DNA of 64,000 nt from Diphasiastrum complanatum (Eukaryota > Streptophyta > Lycopodiopsida > Lycopodiales > Lycopodiaceae). The stretch is taken from NCBI GenBank assembly GCA_029204225.1, contig CM055105.1:14704221-14768220 (forward strand). The letters are read 5' to 3'. Shown here piece by piece: positions 63,113-64,000 of this stretch. How positions within the stretch are numbered: position 1 is the first letter of the stretch; every line of letters begins with the position of its first letter. Position numbers and translations under genes: made by a program. Below the pieces are notes generated by a model. The model saw nothing but the letters and a program-made list of their open reading frames with translations. It ran no database searches and was not told the origin of the DNA.

Positions 63113-64000
63113 CCTATGGCTGCAAATCTTTGATCGGTTCTAGCGGAGTCCAGAGAGCTCAGATCGATGTGCAATCACCTCACACGATCTAGTCATGATT
63201 AAAGGAAGCCTGGGGATCAATAAAATCTAGAGAGAGAAAATGATTTTCTAGAAAGAGAAAATCCTAGAGAGAGAAAAACGTACTTTACCAGCTTGGGTAG
63301 AGTGCTTGGTATGAGGGGGGGTGCCGAATCACAGCAATACTATAGGGGAGTGCGGGTTGCGACTCAGGGCGAGCTCCAACCAAGTCTCATCCTCCCTTGC
63401 TGGAATGTTGTCATGGCTCTCGCCTTGGCATGCTAGCGCCCCGGAGACTAGGGTCAGTCACACACTTGAAATGTAACCTTCTCAGATTTATCAATAAAGT
63501 GGGATTTTCCTCAAACTGACTCTAATTACCTTCTGGGTTTCAGTGTTCGGTAAAAGCGCCAGTTGTAAGGCCGCTTCCAAATCTTTAAGTTGGCACATAG
63601 CTGAGGGTCGTATCCCGGGACGCCAGCGGTATGTCGTCGGGACCATTCGATCCGTGGTGCCAGCGGTATGCTGTCAGGACCATTTGGTCCAGGAGCTGGT
63701 TGTTTCCATATCTGTCGCGGCTTGTGGTTTTGAGTGTTCCTTGCATGGACGTGAATGGGTTAAGCTCTTGGGGAACGGGCTCTAACCTGTCGGCTGAGTT
63801 GGATGGCTTGCTTGGGTGGAAATTACCTGTTTATGGCTGTCCAGCGCCAGGTTGGCTTCCAACGCTCATGACGAAGCTTTCAGTTGGTTAAGTATGATGT
63901 AAGTCAGACCGCTTGCTTGGAATGGATGTTACTCGTTTGTAACGAAGCTTCGAGTTGGTGAAGTTTGATGTATGTCGGGCGGCTTGCTTGGAGGGAAGTC

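Larger units (their letters stand above)
56000..64000. mobile_element. GC-richer nest of LTR-like repeats
   Basis: Block A (TGTAGCGCAGGCATCCC.. with degenerate roughly 70-bp units around GTTAAGTCTGATGTATGTC) occurs at 57,051-57,265, 58,575-59,125 and 62,016-62,600 on one strand and at 57,470-58,118 and 63,535-64,000 on the other. The segment with TTTATCAATAAAGTGGGA (a polyadenylation-type AATAAA) is at 57,395, 62,710 and 63,485. Block B (56,150-56,720) is inverted at 61,395-61,985. Block A ends ..GCCTGCGCTACA next to a primer-binding site at 58,560-58,572, so it behaves as an LTR. Many small open frames are just these repeats read in several frames. Confidence 0.75.

Overview
The window looks like nuclear DNA of a land plant with a large, repeat-choked genome. 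Supporting this are Ty1/copia and Ty3/gypsy elements whose primer-binding sites match plant initiator tRNA-Met (TGGTATCAGAGCC type), a CACTA-like DNA transposon, Helitron-like ends, very long (CT)n/(GA)n arrays, short GT-AG introns and low overall G+C. Some transposon gene families here are ones I associate, from memory, with ferns, lycophytes and invertebrates rather than seed plants, so a fern-like genome is my guess; the sequence alone does not prove it. I see no intact housekeeping gene, rRNA or tRNA. Almost every coding stretch is a broken or partial mobile-element gene.

Layout. 1-2.9 kb: an LTR retrotransposon (inverted 5' piece, then polypurine tract and a 3' LTR). 3-4.8 kb: a gag relic with zinc knuckles. 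5.2-11.4 kb: a candidate CACTA-like transposon with 10-bp terminal inverted repeats, an ACT target duplication and palindromic subterminal arrays, swollen by about 2 kb of CT/CA microsatellite. 12-13.3 kb: a copia reverse transcriptase relic fused to another repeat. 13.3-15.4 kb: a repeat that recurs inverted at 40.1-41.8 kb. 16.3-19.4 kb and 26.4-29.3 kb: two copies of a transposon gene family with DGMDQ and VGHTHEDIDQ motifs; the second has a 503-bp exon unit triplicated. 22-22.6 kb: palindromic GC arrays. 22.9-25.05 kb: an orphan transposase-like gene whose motif order recalls the RAG1/Transib core. 25-26.4 and 43.6-45 kb: two inverted copies of an unknown gene.

29.9-35.5 kb is the most unusual part. 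A 430-bp foldback made of paired 20-bp palindromes stands upstream of a ParB-like gene. This is followed, in opposite orientation and between inverted microsatellite-bearing repeats, by a beta-class amino-methyltransferase (DNA N6-adenine or N4-cytosine type). The two parts look like halves of one modification-type gene separated by an inversion. 35.5-39.2 kb carries three Helitron-like 3' ends. 42.3-42.8 kb is a divergent histone H3 pseudogene with a basic C-terminal extension. 48.4-48.8 kb is a second array of the 30-kb palindrome.

50-55.7 kb holds more LTR pieces and a copia gag-pol interrupted by only two in-frame stops but truncated in the reverse transcriptase. 56-64 kb is a clearly GC-richer nest of direct and inverted LTR-like repeats with a gypsy protease fragment. 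Coordinates of repeats were read by eye and may be off by tens of bases.
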